Positions 44,969 to 54,323 of a stretch of 64,000 nt of DNA are shown one piece after another. Numbering within the stretch: the first letter of the stretch is position 1; each line of letters opens with the position of its first letter. The position numbers and the translations under genes are program-made. This DNA is from Bradyrhizobium sp. sBnM-33 (GTDB lineage: Bacteria; Pseudomonadota; Alphaproteobacteria; Rhizobiales; Xanthobacteraceae): positions 62,001 to 126,000 of the forward strand of contig NZ_CP136624.1 in NCBI RefSeq assembly GCF_032917945.1, given 5' to 3'. Under the pieces are notes generated by a model. It made no database searches, was not told the origin of the DNA, and saw nothing but the letters and a program-made list of their open reading frames with translations.

Positions 44969-46672
44969 TTACTTCTCGCGGTTCTTGAGCGCGGTGCCGA
45001 GAATATCGCCCAGCGTCGCTCCCGAATCGGAGGAGCCGTATTGCGCGATGGCTTCCTTCTCTTCGGCAACTTCCAGCGCCTTGATCGAGACCTGCACCTT
45101 GCGGGCCTTCTTGTCGAACTGGATCACGCGGGCATCGACCTTCTCGCCGACGGCGAAGCGTTCGGCGCGCTGATCGTTGCGGTCACGGGCCAGTTCGGAG
45201 CGCTTGATGAAGGTGGTGAAGTCGGTGCCCGAGATCTTCACCTCGATGCCGGCTTCCTTCACTTCGAGCACTTCGCAGGTCACGACCGCGCCCTTCTTGA
45301 CGTCGCCGGGTTCTGCGAAGGGGTCGCCTTCGAGCTGCTTGACGCCAAGCGAGATGCGTTCCTTCTCGACATCGACGTCGAGCACCACGGCCTTGACCAT
45401 GTCGCCCTTCTTGAAGTTGTCGATGACCTGCTCGCCCGGAAGCTTCCAGTCGAGGTCGGACAGGTGGACCATGCCGTCGACGTCCCCGTCGAGGCCGAGG
45501 AACAGACCGAACTCGGTCTTGTTCTTGACCTCGCCTTCGACCACCGAACCGACCGGGAACTTCTCGACGAAGACTTCCCAGGGGTTGCGCATGGTCTGCT
45601 TGAGGCCGAGCGAGATGCGGCGCTTGACGGAATCAACTTCGAGCACCTGCACTTCGACTTCCTGCGAGGTCGAAACGATCTTGCCGGGGTGCATGTTCTT
45701 TTTGGTCCACGACATTTCCGAGACGTGGATCAGGCCTTCGATGCCCGGCTCCAGTTCGACGAACGCGCCGTAGTCGGTGATGTTGGTGACGCGGCCGGTG
45801 AAGCGCGCGTTCAGCGGGTACTTCGCCTCGATGCCCTGCCACGGATCGTCCAGCAACTGCTTCATGCCGAGCGAAATGCGGTGGGTCTCGTGGTTGATCT
45901 TGATGATCTTGACCTTCACGGTCTGGCCGATGGTCAGCACTTCCGTCGGGTGATTGACCCGGCGCCAGGCGATATCGGTGACGTGGAGCAGGCCGTCGAT
46001 GCCGCCGAGATCAACGAACGCACCGTAATCGGTGATGTTCTTGACCACGCCGTCGATCACCTGGCCTTCTTCGAGGTTCTGCACCAGCTCCTGGCGCTGC
46101 TCGGCGCGGGTCTCTTCGAGAACCGTGCGGCGCGACACCACGATGTTGCCGCGGCGGCGATCCATCTTGAGGATCTGGAACGGCTGCGAGTTGTTCATCA
46201 AGGGAGCTACGTCGCGGATCGGGCGGATATCGACCTGCGAGCGCGGCAGGAAGGCGACAGCGCCGTCGAGGTCGACGGTGAAGCCGCCCTTGACCTGGTT
46301 GAAGATGACGCCGTGAACCTTCTCGTTGTTGTTGAAGGCCTTCTCGAGCTTGCCCCAGCTTTCCTCGCGGCGCGCCTTGTCGCGCGACAGCACGGCTTCG
46401 CCGAGCGCATTCTCGATTCTGTCGAGGAACACCTCAACCTCGTCGCCAACCTTGAGATCGCTTTCACGGCCGGGTCCGGCGAATTCGCGCAGCGCCACAC
46501 GGCCCTCGGTCTTCAGGCCGACGTCGATGACGGCCATGTCCTTTTCAATTGCAACCACCTTGCCCTTGATGACGGAGCTTTCCTGCAGATTGCCGCCGGC
46601 AAAGGACTCGTCCAGCATCGCAGCGAAATCGTCGCGGGTCGGATTATAAGAAGCAGCAGTAGTCGAAGCCAT
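44969..46672 (-). CDS. rpsA: 30S ribosomal protein S1
   Basis: The 567-residue protein consists of six S1 (OB-fold) repeats; each later repeat carries the pattern G-x-V-x-x-x-x-x-x-G-x-F-V-x-L (for example VVKNITDYGAFVDLGGIDGLLHVTDIAW). S1 captures mRNA on the 30S subunit. The acidic spacers and the C-terminal SGATLGDILGTALKNREK are typical of alphaproteobacteria. It is downstream of aroA and cmk, their usual order. The gap from cmk holds a hairpin that may be a leader element. Confidence 0.97.
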   Translation of the reverse strand: MASTTAASYNPTRDDFAAMLDESFAGGNLQESSVIKGKVVAIEKDMAVIDVGLKTEGRVALREFAGPGRESDLKVGDEVEVFLDRIENALGEAVLSRDKARREESWGKLEKAFNNNEKVHGVIFNQVKGGFTVDLDGAVAFLPRSQVDIRPIRDVAPLMNNSQPFQILKMDRRRGNIVVSRRTVLEETRAEQRQELVQNLEEGQVIDGVVKNITDYGAFVDLGGIDGLLHVTDIAWRRVNHPTEVLTIGQTVKVKIIKINHETHRISLGMKQLLDDPWQGIEAKYPLNARFTGRVTNITDYGAFVELEPGIEGLIHVSEMSWTKKNMHPGKIVSTSQEVEVQVLEVDSVKRRISLGLKQTMRNPWEVFVEKFPVGSVVEGEVKNKTEFGLFLGLDGDVDGMVHLSDLDWKLPGEQVIDNFKKGDMVKAVVLDVDVEKERISLGVKQLEGDPFAEPGDVKKGAVVTCEVLEVKEAGIEVKISGTDFTTFIKRSELARDRNDQRAERFAVGEKVDARVIQFDKKARKVQVSIKALEVAEEKEAIAQYGSSDSGATLGDILGTALKNREK

Positions 46673-47044
46673 TTGTTCTCCAATGCGGGATCTTGCCGGC
46701 CGTTCGGGTTAAAGGGCGCATCGCGCGTGAAGTGTCAGGGGTCCGCAAACCCTGACGACCGCATTTGCGGAGGGCGCAAAAGCGGGCCGGCAGCATGCCT
46801 GCACGTTCGATACGTTGATTGTCTATCCGGAGCCTGAAACGAGCGTATCGACTTCAGGAGCCTGGAGCGGGCTTTCCTCCAATGACGGCGGGGGTTCAAA
46901 CCTCCGGCCGGCCCGCTCGGACAGCCCTGATCTCATCGATGGCGGCCCGGATGGGCGTGGATATAGCCCCACGAGCCATTTTCGGCAAGCCGGAAATGCC
47001 CAATTTACGGGCGTTTGGGGCGGCCCTGAGAGGCCAAATCCTGC
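46673..47044 (-). promoter_or_regulatory. Leader/promoter region of rpsA with hairpin
   Basis: No gene is seen in these 372 bases. A 7-bp perfect stem (46734-46740 with 46750-46756, GTCAGGG...CCCTGAC) lies about 60 bases before the rpsA start. A smaller CCTGAA...TTCAGG pair lies at about 46832-46860. S1 is known to control its own translation in other bacteria, so the structures deserve attention; no known motif is recognised. Confidence 0.45.
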
Positions 47045-47677
47045 TTATTTTCGCTGGGCGCGGACGGCCTCGACGATGGCAATCGCGGCGCGGACGCCGG
47101 CCTCGATGTCGAGATTGGAATTATCCAGGATATGCGCGTCGTCGGCCGCTTTCAGCGGCGCGGCGGCTCGATTGCGGTCCCGCTCATCGCGCTTGAGGAT
47201 GTCGGCCAGCACCGCCGCCTCGTCAGCTTCCTCGCCCCGCGCGCGGGCTTCCAGCGTCCGGCGGTGGGCCCGCACCTGCGCATCGGCGACCACGAAAATC
47301 TTCACATCGGCATTCGGGCAGATCACGGTTCCGATGTCGCGCCCGTCGAGCACGGCGCCCGGCGGATCGGCCGCGAACTGGCGCTGAAAATTGACCAGCG
47401 CCTCGCGCACGCTGGGGATCGCCGACACCACCGAGGCGGCATCGCCGATCCGCTGCGTCTTCAGCTCGGGATGCCCAAACTTCTCGGGATCGAGCTCCAT
47501 CGCGACCGCCACTGCCCGCGCTTCGTCGGTGAGATCAAAGCCCTCGTCCAGCAACGCCTTCGCCACCGCGCGATAGATCACGCCGGTGTCGAGATGGCGG
47601 TAGCCGTAATGATGGGCGAGACGTTTGCCGAGCGTGCCCTTGCCGGAAGCTGCCGGCCCGTCGATGGCGATGATCAT
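47045..47677 (-). CDS. cmk: Cytidylate kinase
   Basis: Cmk phosphorylates CMP and dCMP. The 210-residue protein has the P-loop [20 protein letters not shown], the NMP-binding [14 protein letters not shown] and [20 protein letters not shown]. The lid region holds [13 protein letters not shown]. Its ATG overlaps the aroA stop, and rpsA follows, the conserved aroA-cmk-rpsA order. Confidence 0.96.
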   Translation of the reverse strand: MIIAIDGPAASGKGTLGKRLAHHYGYRHLDTGVIYRAVAKALLDEGFDLTDEARAVAVAMELDPEKFGHPELKTQRIGDAASVVSAIPSVREALVNFQRQFAADPPGAVLDGRDIGTVICPNADVKIFVVADAQVRAHRRTLEARARGEEADEAAVLADILKRDERDRNRAAAPLKAADDAHILDNSNLDIEAGVRAAIAIVEAVRAQRK

Positions 47678-49011
47678 GAAAACTCCGCTCCGAGCGAGCG
47701 CATCATCGGGATGAAATCCGGAAAGCTGGTGGCGATGAAGGCGGTGTCGTCGACCTTGACCGGCTTGTCGGCCGCAAGCCCCATCACCAGCGCCGACATC
47801 GCAATACGGTGATCCATGTGAGTGGCGACGAGACCGCCGCCGGGCACGTGGCCGCGGCCCTCGACGATTAAATCATCGCCCGCGATCTCGACCCTGACGC
47901 CGTTGACGCGCAGCATGGCGGCGGTTGCCTCGAGCCGGTCGGACTCTTTGACGCGTAGTTCCTGCAGGCCGCGCATGATGGTGGTGCCTTCGGCGAAGGA
48001 GGCTGCGACCGCGAGCACCAGATATTCGTCGATCATCGACGGCGCGCGCTCCGGCGGCACCTCGACGCCGCGCAGTTTTGAGGCGCGCACGCGCAAGCGG
48101 GCCATCGGCTCGCCAGCGTCGCCGCGGACCTCGCTTTCCTCGATGGCGGCGCCCATCTCGCGCAGCGTCGTGAGCAAGCCGGTGCGCAACGGGTTGGTCA
48201 TCACGTCGGAGAAGGTCACGTCGGAGCCGTCGACAATCAGCGCCGCGACGATCGGGAATGCCGCCGAGGATGGATCGGCAGGCACCACCACGTCAGCGCC
48301 GTGCAGTTCGGGCTGGCCGGTGAGCGCGATCTTGCGGCCGTGGCTTCCTTCCGTGACTGAGACGATATCTGCGCCGAAATGTTTCAGCATCAGCTCGGTG
48401 TGGTCGCGGCTGGCTTCCTGCTCGATGACGGTCGTAACGCCGGGCGCGGCAAGTCCCGCCAGCAGCACCGCCGATTTGATCTGAGCCGAGGCCACCGGCG
48501 TGCGATACAGGATCGGCACGGGATCGCGGGCGCCATGCAGCGTCAGCGGCAGGCGGCCGCCTTCCTTGATCTCCCCGGCTTTGGCCCCCATCAATTCCAG
48601 GGGATCGAGGATCCGGCGCATCGGGCGAGAGCGCAGCGAGGCATCGCCGTCGAACACGGCCGTGATCGGGCAGCCGGCCACAGCCCCCATCACCAGCCGG
48701 CACCCGGTACCGGAATTGCCGAAATCGAGCGGAGAAGCCGGCTGGGCGAAGCCTGCCACGCCCACGCCCCTGACCTGCCAGGCAAATGGCCCTGTTCGCT
48801 CGACCTGGGCGCCCAGCGCCTGCATCGATTTGGCGGTGTTGAGGACGTCCTCGCCCTCGAGCAGGCCCGAGATCCTGGTTTCGCCGACCGAAAGTGCCCC
48901 CAGGATGAGTGCGCGGTGCGAAATCGACTTGTCGCCGGGAACGCGGACTTTCCCGGCCAAGGGACCGCTGGCACGGGATTCCAGCGGGGTCTGGGTGGTT
49001 GAATGGGTCAA
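47674..49011 (-). CDS. aroA: 3-phosphoshikimate 1-carboxyvinyltransferase (EPSP synthase)
   Basis: AroA joins phosphoenolpyruvate and shikimate-3-phosphate. The ~445-residue protein has [59 protein letters not shown] and [10 protein letters not shown]. The spacing and SRDHTELML are those of class II enzymes like the CP4 type. At the position where CP4 has Ala100 there is Gly101, as in sensitive enzymes. The start is uncertain: TTG 49011 has GAGGA about 9 bases ahead; a GTG at 49053 is the other candidate. It is coupled to cmk. Confidence 0.94.
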   Translation of the reverse strand: MTHSTTQTPLESRASGPLAGKVRVPGDKSISHRALILGALSVGETRISGLLEGEDVLNTAKSMQALGAQVERTGPFAWQVRGVGVAGFAQPASPLDFGNSGTGCRLVMGAVAGCPITAVFDGDASLRSRPMRRILDPLELMGAKAGEIKEGGRLPLTLHGARDPVPILYRTPVASAQIKSAVLLAGLAAPGVTTVIEQEASRDHTELMLKHFGADIVSVTEGSHGRKIALTGQPELHGADVVVPADPSSAAFPIVAALIVDGSDVTFSDVMTNPLRTGLLTTLREMGAAIEESEVRGDAGEPMARLRVRASKLRGVEVPPERAPSMIDEYLVLAVAASFAEGTTIMRGLQELRVKESDRLEATAAMLRVNGVRVEIAGDDLIVEGRGHVPGGGLVATHMDHRIAMSALVMGLAADKPVKVDDTAFIATSFPDFIPMMRSLGAEFS

Positions 49012-49154
49012 GATGGTGGTCCTCTGCGGGGGCGGCAGTATCACATGGACCACACGGCGTCACGCGGCCCTCAAAAGCTTCAAAGCGCTATTGACACCGG
49101 CCCCTCAACTAGCCAAGTGAAGCACCGTTTTTCAGAATTTCCCAGGATCTACAC

Positions 49155-49580
49155 GTGGCCAAATCCGATCTCGGAACCAAGCGTATTTGCCCGACGACGG
49201 GTAAGAAGTTCTATGACCTGAACAAGAGCCCGGTGATTTCGCCCTACACCGGCGAGGTCGTTCCGATTGCCCCGATCGCGCCGCCGCGGGCTGCCCGTGG
49301 CGATGCCGCGCGCGCTGCTGCTGCCGCTTCGGCCACTGCCGCTGCCGACATGCCGGAGGCCGCCGAGGCCGAAGAGTTGGTCTCGCTTGAGGAGGCTGAC
49401 GCCGAGGAGAACACCGGCAAGGTGAAGGCCGTGGTTCCCGAATCGGAAGACGATATCGAGATCGACGAGACCATCGAGGACGATGACGACGACGATTCCA
49501 CCTTCATTCCGGACGAGGAAGAGGGCGATGAGGACGTCACCGACATCATCGGCGACGTCGGAGGCGACGAAGAGACTTGA
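49155..49580 (+). CDS. FYDLN-acid family protein (TIGR02300)
   Basis: The 141-residue protein starts with the family motif KRICPTTGKKFYDLNKSPVISPYTGE, which resembles a zinc-ribbon remnant with one Cys. An Ala-rich linker follows, then a very acidic tail (EDDIEIDETIEDDDDDDS and onward) running to the stop. Function is unknown. The GTG start is the only one that keeps the motif whole. It is divergent from aroA, a layout that recurs in alphaproteobacteria, and is followed by a hairpin and tRNA-Ala. Confidence 0.9.
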   Translation: MAKSDLGTKRICPTTGKKFYDLNKSPVISPYTGEVVPIAPIAPPRAARGDAARAAAAASATAAADMPEAAEAEELVSLEEADAEENTGKVKAVVPESEDDIEIDETIEDDDDDDSTFIPDEEEGDEDVTDIIGDVGGDEET

Positions 49581-49586
49581 GATCGG

Positions 49587-49605
49587 CCCAGAACTATGTT
49601 CTGGG
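49587..49605 (+). terminator. Hairpin terminator after the FYDLN gene
   Basis: CCCAGAAC-TAT-GTTCTGGG followed by TCTCCCC. A second stem, CCCGCGAG...CTCGCGGG, lies right after it. It separates the gene from tRNA-Ala. Confidence 0.65.
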
Positions 49606-49670
49606 TCTCCCCCGCGAGTCGCCCAAGGCTCGCGGGAGCATGGTCGGAAAGACCGTGCCTTGACTGTGAC

Positions 49671-49746
<76 letters not shown>

Positions 49747-49932
49747 GCCTTCGCTCGCTTCGCGAGCTTCGGCTGGGCAAGCCCCTGGAAGTCCCTCGTA
49801 GCGAAGTGAGAAGGCTGCCACGCCATAGCCCGAAGGGCGACGGCGGGCCTCGGCAAGCCCTCGTGCAAGCAATCCCGTGCGGCCTCGCGAATGCGGTATC
49901 CTGCGATCTGTTCTTCAACGCGGGCGGGTCGC

Positions 49933-50169
49933 ATGAAATACGTCTACATCCCCGAAAGTTTCGACTCCGAGCATTTCTACGTCGGCATCACCGAAGAGCT
50001 ACGTGCTCGCTTGGCAAAGCATAATGCTGGGGAAGTGCCTCATACCTCCAAGTACGGGCCTTGGCGGCCCAGAACCTACATCGCGTTTAGCGATGAGCAG
50101 TGCGCCCGCGCGTTCGAGAAGTATCTGAAGTCAGGCTCCGGCAGGGCATTTGCAAAGAAGCACTTCTGA
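49933..50169 (+). CDS. GIY-YIG nuclease-superfamily small protein
   Basis: The 78-residue protein matches the short UPF0213-like GIY-YIG group. YVYIPESFDSEHFYVGIT carries degenerate GIY and YIG halves (YVY and YVG), then LRARLAKHNAGEVPHTSKYGPWRP with the Arg and His usually present, then ARAFEKYLKSGSGRAFAKKHF with the metal-binding Glu position. Activity is unproven for such proteins. ATG 49933 was chosen because the upstream extension has no family match. It follows the tRNA by about 190 bases. Confidence 0.82.
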   Translation: MKYVYIPESFDSEHFYVGITEELRARLAKHNAGEVPHTSKYGPWRPRTYIAFSDEQCARAFEKYLKSGSGRAFAKKHF

Positions 50170-50190
50170 CCGTATCTGCGCGGCAAGCCC

Positions 50191-50649
50191 TTACTCCCCT
50201 GCCACCGCATTCAATCGATCGCGCAGCGCGACGATCTCGTTCTTCATCGCTACGAGTTCGCCGACCGAGCAGGCTGACGCCGCCAGGATCGCCTGTGGCA
50301 CAGCTCTCGCTTTCTCCCGCAGCGCTTCGCCCTTTGGTGTCAGGGCGATCAGCACCTGCCGCTCGTCCTCGGTGCTGCGTGTCCGCTTGATCAGTTCGGC
50401 CGCCTCCAACCGCTTGAGCAGCGGCGTCAGCGTGCCGGAATCCAGGTGCAGCCGCTCACCGATATCTTTCACCGGTACGCCGTCGCGCTCCCACAGCACC
50501 AGCATGACCAGGTATTGCGGGTAGGTCAGGCCGAGCCGGTCGAGCAGCGGCTTGTAGACGCGGTTGAACGCGTGCGCGGTGGAATACACCGCAAAGCAGA
50601 GCTGATTGTCGAGTTTCAGCGGCAGGTCGGCCGCGTGTTTTCTGGCCAT
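50191..50649 (-). CDS. ohrR: Organic hydroperoxide resistance regulator (MarR family)
   Basis: The 152-residue repressor has the redox Cys in LDNQLCFAVYSTAHAFNRVY and the partner Tyr residues in the same helix. The winged helix is YLVMLVLWERDGVPVKDIGERLHLDSGTLTPLLKRLEAAELI with wing RTRSTEDERQVLIALT. OhrR dissociates from DNA when its Cys is oxidised by organic peroxides. It diverges from ohr, its known target. ATG 50649 is preferred to the GTG one codon before it. Confidence 0.94.
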   Translation of the reverse strand: MARKHAADLPLKLDNQLCFAVYSTAHAFNRVYKPLLDRLGLTYPQYLVMLVLWERDGVPVKDIGERLHLDSGTLTPLLKRLEAAELIKRTRSTEDERQVLIALTPKGEALREKARAVPQAILAASACSVGELVAMKNEIVALRDRLNAVAGE

Positions 50650-50715
50650 CACAACCTCGTCAATGGGTGGCGCCCTGCCCCGATTCGGAGCCGCAAGCTC
50701 TTGATTTCAATTGCA

Positions 50716-50730
50716 TACAATTAAATTGCG
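50716..50730. promoter_or_regulatory. OhrR operator
   Basis: TACAATTAAATTGCG matches the OhrR operator known from other bacteria (TACAATT-AAATTGTA) at all but two positions. A weaker dyad, ATTG-TGTG-CAAT at 50763-50774, lies closer to ohr. Both are in the 165-base ohrR/ohr divergent region. Confidence 0.65.
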
Positions 50731-50814
50731 ACCTCTGCAATAATTTATATTCGCACGATCTAATTGTGTGCAATACACCGTTCATCGAAACGGCAAACCC
50801 AAGGGGAGACCGAC

Positions 50815-51240
50815 ATGTCCGTGAACGTGCTCTACAGGACCAGCGCCAAGGCCACCGGCGGCCGCGATGGCCACGCCGCCACCCTCGACGGCGCACTCGA
50901 CGTCAAGCTCGCCACCCCGAAAGAGCTCGGCGGCGGCGGTGGCGCCGGCAACAATCCCGAACAGTTGTTCGCGGCCGGCTATGCCGCCTGCTTCATCGGC
51001 GCGATGAAATTCGTAGCTTCCCAGGGCGGCCCGAAGGTGCCGGCGGACGCCTCGGTGACCTCCACCGTCGGCATCGGCCCGCGCTCGGCCGGCGGCTTTG
51101 GCCTCGACGTCGAACTCGCCGTCTCCCTGCCCGGCGTTCCCAAGGCTGAAGCGGAAGCTCTCGTCGCCAAGGCCCACCAGGTGTGCCCCTATTCCAACGC
51201 CACCCGCGGCAATGTCGACGTGCGCCTGACCGTCGTCTGA
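50815..51240 (+). CDS. ohr: Organic hydroperoxide reductase Ohr
   Basis: The 141-residue thiol peroxidase reduces organic hydroperoxides. Its reactive Cys is in [13 protein letters not shown] and the resolving Cys in [14 protein letters not shown]. The [14 protein letters not shown] loop that carries the conserved Glu is present. AAGGGGAG lies 6 bases before the ATG. Expression is expected to rise when OhrR is oxidised. Confidence 0.95.
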   Translation: MSVNVLYRTSAKATGGRDGHAATLDGALDVKLATPKELGGGGGAGNNPEQLFAAGYAACFIGAMKFVASQGGPKVPADASVTSTVGIGPRSAGGFGLDVELAVSLPGVPKAEAEALVAKAHQVCPYSNATRGNVDVRLTVV

Positions 51241-51413
51241 CGACGATGCAGGATGGCCCGCCGCCGATATAGGCGGGCCATTCGTCCCGCGGAATTTTCA
51301 CCTCGTGCTACGGCTGTCCCGTCATGCGCCTGTGCGCGAGACGCCATTGCGGCCGCGCCTGAAGACCGCTAGCTCAAAGCCTCCATTTCTCATCCTGAGC
51401 GAAGGTTTTCTCC

Positions 51414-52610
51414 ATGAGTTCTCCCGGCGCAATGACCGGCCTGCGCGTGATCGATCTGACGCGCGTGCTCGGCGGCCCCTATTGCACGCAAATCCTCGCT
51501 GACCACGGCGCTGACGTGATCAAGGTCGAGCCGCCGGCCGGCGACGAGGTGCGCGACTGGGGTCCTCCGTTCCACGAGGAGGACGCGGCCTATTTCGTCG
51601 GGATCAACCGCAACAAGCGCTCGATCGGCCTCGACCTCGCGTCCGAAGACGGGCGCGCGGTGCTGATGAAGCTACTGGAGACGGCCGACGTCCTGATCGA
51701 GAATTTCAAGCCGGGCACGCTCGACAAATGGGGCATTGGCAACGACGTCTTGCGCGCGAAGTTTCCAAAGCTGGTGCACTGCCGGATTTCCGGCTTCGGC
51801 GCCGATGGCCCGCGCGGCGGCAATCCCGGCTATGACGCAATCATCCAGGCAATGACCGGCATGATCGCGGCCACCGGCTCGCCCGAAAGCGGCCCGATGC
51901 GGATCGGCGTTCCCCTGGTCGACATCACCACCGGGCTTTACGCGGCGATCGGTATCCTGATGGCGCTGTCGGAGCGGCAGCGTTCGGGTCTCGGCCAGTT
52001 TCTCGAAACCACGCTGTATGAAACCGGGCTTGCGATCATGCATCCGCACACCGCGAACTATTTCATGCATGGCAAGCCGCCGTCGCTCACCGGAAACGAG
52101 CACCCGAATCTCGTTCCTTACGCGATCTTTCCGACCAAGACCGATGATATCTTCATCGGTGTCGGCAATGACGGCACCTTCCGCAAGCTCGCCAAGGAAA
52201 TCGGCAAGCCCGAACTCGGCACCGATCCGCGCTTTGCCCGCAACAAGGACCGTATCGCCAACCGCGAGGCGCTGCGCGCCGAGCTTGCCGCCGTGTTCAG
52301 CCAGCACGAGGCCGAGCCGCTGTGCAATCGGCTGCTGGCAGCCGGCCTGCCGGCGGGTCCGGTGCAGAAGATCGACCAGGCGCTGACCAATCCGCATACG
52401 CTGCATCGCGGCGATATCATCGAAAAGGACTGGTACAAGGGCGTCGCCTCTCCGATTCGGCTGGAGCGGACCAAGCCCAGCCTGCGCCGCACGCCGCCGA
52501 AATTCAGCCAGCACACATCGGAGGTGCTGGGCGAGTTCGGCTACTCGAAGGGCGAGATCGAGGCGCTGGTCGCCAACGGCGCGGTCTGCGGCTCCGAACG
52601 CAAGCGCTGA
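51414..52610 (+). CDS. CaiB/BaiF family CoA-transferase
   Basis: The 398-residue class III CoA-transferase has LRVIDLTRVLGGPYCTQILADHGADVIKVE at the N-terminus. AYFVGINRNKRSIGLDL, the likely catalytic Asp in GVPLVDITTGLYAAIG, and the C-terminal GLPAGPVQKIDQALTNPH are family motifs. Donor and acceptor acids are not predictable; formyl-, succinyl- or carnitine-type activity are all possible. It stands alone, followed by a repeat. Confidence 0.88.
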   Translation: MSSPGAMTGLRVIDLTRVLGGPYCTQILADHGADVIKVEPPAGDEVRDWGPPFHEEDAAYFVGINRNKRSIGLDLASEDGRAVLMKLLETADVLIENFKPGTLDKWGIGNDVLRAKFPKLVHCRISGFGADGPRGGNPGYDAIIQAMTGMIAATGSPESGPMRIGVPLVDITTGLYAAIGILMALSERQRSGLGQFLETTLYETGLAIMHPHTANYFMHGKPPSLTGNEHPNLVPYAIFPTKTDDIFIGVGNDGTFRKLAKEIGKPELGTDPRFARNKDRIANREALRAELAAVFSQHEAEPLCNRLLAAGLPAGPVQKIDQALTNPHTLHRGDIIEKDWYKGVASPIRLERTKPSLRRTPPKFSQHTSEVLGEFGYSKGEIEALVANGAVCGSERKR

Positions 52611-52616
52611 GGCTTT

Positions 52617-52752
52617 CGTGTCGCGGACGCGGTGCAGCGTGCAACGCTGCTCCGCAGCGCCGGGACCTACCGCCGATATGTAATCTGAATGGCGCTCGCT
52701 AGGCCCCGGCTCTGCGATGCATCACTTCGTGCTGCGCCGCGTCCGGGGCACG
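52617..52752. repeat. Intergenic repeat, GACGCGGTGCAGCG family, copy 2
   Basis: CGTGTCGCGGACGCGGTGCAGCG faces CGCCGCGTCCGGGGCACG. It matches the 13241 copy in both arms. The centre differs (CCGCCGATATGTAATCTGAATGG here). Confidence 0.88.
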
Positions 52753-52899
52753 CCGTCACCGCATGCCTTCGCCTATTTTCCGGCTTCCCCAGCCGTAAGC
52801 TTTCCCACTAGCATCCTTTCGCTTATAGGGTCATTTGCACGTCATCCGGCGCTGCTATCGCGCGAAACGAAGGTGACGACCCCAACCTGGAGGAATTAC

Positions 52900-54213
52900 A
52901 TGGCATTTCGACAATTTGGCCCAGCCGCGGCAGTTACTGTCGCGCTGGCGTTCGCAACACCTGCCCACGCTGTGACGGAGATCCAGTGGTGGCACGCCAT
53001 GACCGGCGGCAACAACGACATCGTCAACAAGCTTGCCGAGGAATTCAACGCCAGCCAGTCCGACTACAAGGTCGTGCCGTCCTACAAGGGCAGCTATCCC
53101 GACACCATGAACGCCGGCATCGCCGCCTTCCGCGCCGGCAACGCGCCGCACATCATGCAGGTGTTCGAGGTCGGCACCGCCACCATGATGAGCGCTACCG
53201 GCGCCATCAAGCCGGTTTACCAGCTCATGAAGGATGCCGGCGAGCCGTTCGATCCCAAGGCGTACCTGCCGACCATCACCGGCTACTACTCGACCTCCAA
53301 AGGCGAGATGCTGTCGTTCCCCTTCAACTCGTCTTCCATGGTGATGTGGATCAACAAGGACGAATTGAAAAAGGCCGGGGTCACCGAAATCCCGAAGACG
53401 TGGCCGGAAGTGTTTGACGCCGCCAAGAAGCTGAAGGCGGCGGGGCATGCGACCTGCGGCTTCTCCAACGCCTGGGCAAGCTGGGCGCATATCGAGCAGT
53501 TCTCGGCTTGGCACAACGTGCCGATCGGCACCAAGGCCAACGGCCTCGATGGTTTCGATACCGAGCTGAAGTTCAACTCGCCGCTGCACGTGAGGCACCT
53601 GCAGAACCTGGTCGATCTGCAGAAGGACAAGACCTACGACTATGGCGGCCGCACCAGCACCAACGAAGCCCGCTTCGGCTCCGGCGAATGCGCGATCTTC
53701 CTGACCTCGTCGGGCTACTACGCCACCGCCAAGGGCACGGCCAAGTTCGACTTCACCTCGGCGCCGATGCCCTACTACCCTGATGTCCCCGGCGCCCCGC
53801 AGAACTCGATCATCGGCGGCGCATCGCTCTGGGTGATGGGCGGCAAGAAGCCGGAAGAATACAAGGGCGTCGCAAAGTTCTTCACTTTCCTGTCGGATAC
53901 CAACCGCCAGGCCAAGCTGCATCAGGAGTCCGGCTATCTGCCGATCACCAAGGCGGCCTACGAGAAGTCGATCAAGGACGGCTTCTACGAGAAGAACCCG
54001 ACCTTGCAGACTCCCTTGAAGGAACTCACCAACAAGGAGCCGACCGAGAATTCGCGCGGTCTGCGCTTCGGCAACATGGTGCAGATGCGCGACCTCTGGT
54101 CTGAGGAGATCGAGGCGGCGCTGGCCGGCAAGAAGTCCGCGAAGGAAGCCCTCGATGCCGCCGTCGCCCGCGGCAATGCGATGTTGCGCGCCTTCGAGAA
54201 GACTGCAAAGTAA
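52900..54213 (+). CDS. ugpB: Glycerol-3-phosphate ABC transporter, periplasmic binding protein
   Basis: The 437-residue type 1 solute-binding protein has a signal peptide (MAFRQFGPAAAVTVALAFATPAHA, residues 1-24). EIQWWHAMTGGNNDIVNKLAEEFN follows, as in UgpB, with SYKGSYPDTMNAGIAAFRAG and FNSSSMVMWINKDELKKAG. It delivers sn-glycerol-3-phosphate or its diesters to UgpAEC. GGAGG lies 6 bases before ATG 52900; a longer frame would bury the signal peptide. A hairpin repeat follows, before ugpA. Confidence 0.93.
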   Translation: MAFRQFGPAAAVTVALAFATPAHAVTEIQWWHAMTGGNNDIVNKLAEEFNASQSDYKVVPSYKGSYPDTMNAGIAAFRAGNAPHIMQVFEVGTATMMSATGAIKPVYQLMKDAGEPFDPKAYLPTITGYYSTSKGEMLSFPFNSSSMVMWINKDELKKAGVTEIPKTWPEVFDAAKKLKAAGHATCGFSNAWASWAHIEQFSAWHNVPIGTKANGLDGFDTELKFNSPLHVRHLQNLVDLQKDKTYDYGGRTSTNEARFGSGECAIFLTSSGYYATAKGTAKFDFTSAPMPYYPDVPGAPQNSIIGGASLWVMGGKKPEEYKGVAKFFTFLSDTNRQAKLHQESGYLPITKAAYEKSIKDGFYEKNPTLQTPLKELTNKEPTENSRGLRFGNMVQMRDLWSEEIEAALAGKKSAKEALDAAVARGNAMLRAFEKTAK

Positions 54214-54227
54214 GACGGCCGAGGGGG

Positions 54228-54313
54228 CGTCATTGCGAGCGAAGCGAAGCAATCCATAGTACCGCATAACGGACTAATGGATTGCTTCGTCGCTTACGCT
54301 CCTCGCAATGACG
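54228..54313. repeat. Inverted repeat between ugpB and ugpA, CGTCATTGCGAGCG family
   Basis: CGTCATTGCGAG...AAGCAATCCAT faces ATGGATTGCTTCG...CTCGCAATGACG around a short centre. It can form a long hairpin inside the operon, between the abundant binding protein and the membrane genes. Confidence 0.85.
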
Positions 54314-54323
54314 AAAGTGCTGA

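Noticed and set aside
44834..46837. A 667-codon open frame on the + strand across rpsA
   Set aside because: It is the mirror of the S1 gene in GC-rich DNA; its composition is that of a shadow frame and no family motif is seen.
52855..54267. A 470-codon open frame on the - strand opposite ugpB
   Set aside because: Complement of a well-supported binding protein; only low-complexity Arg/Gly/Val-rich text.
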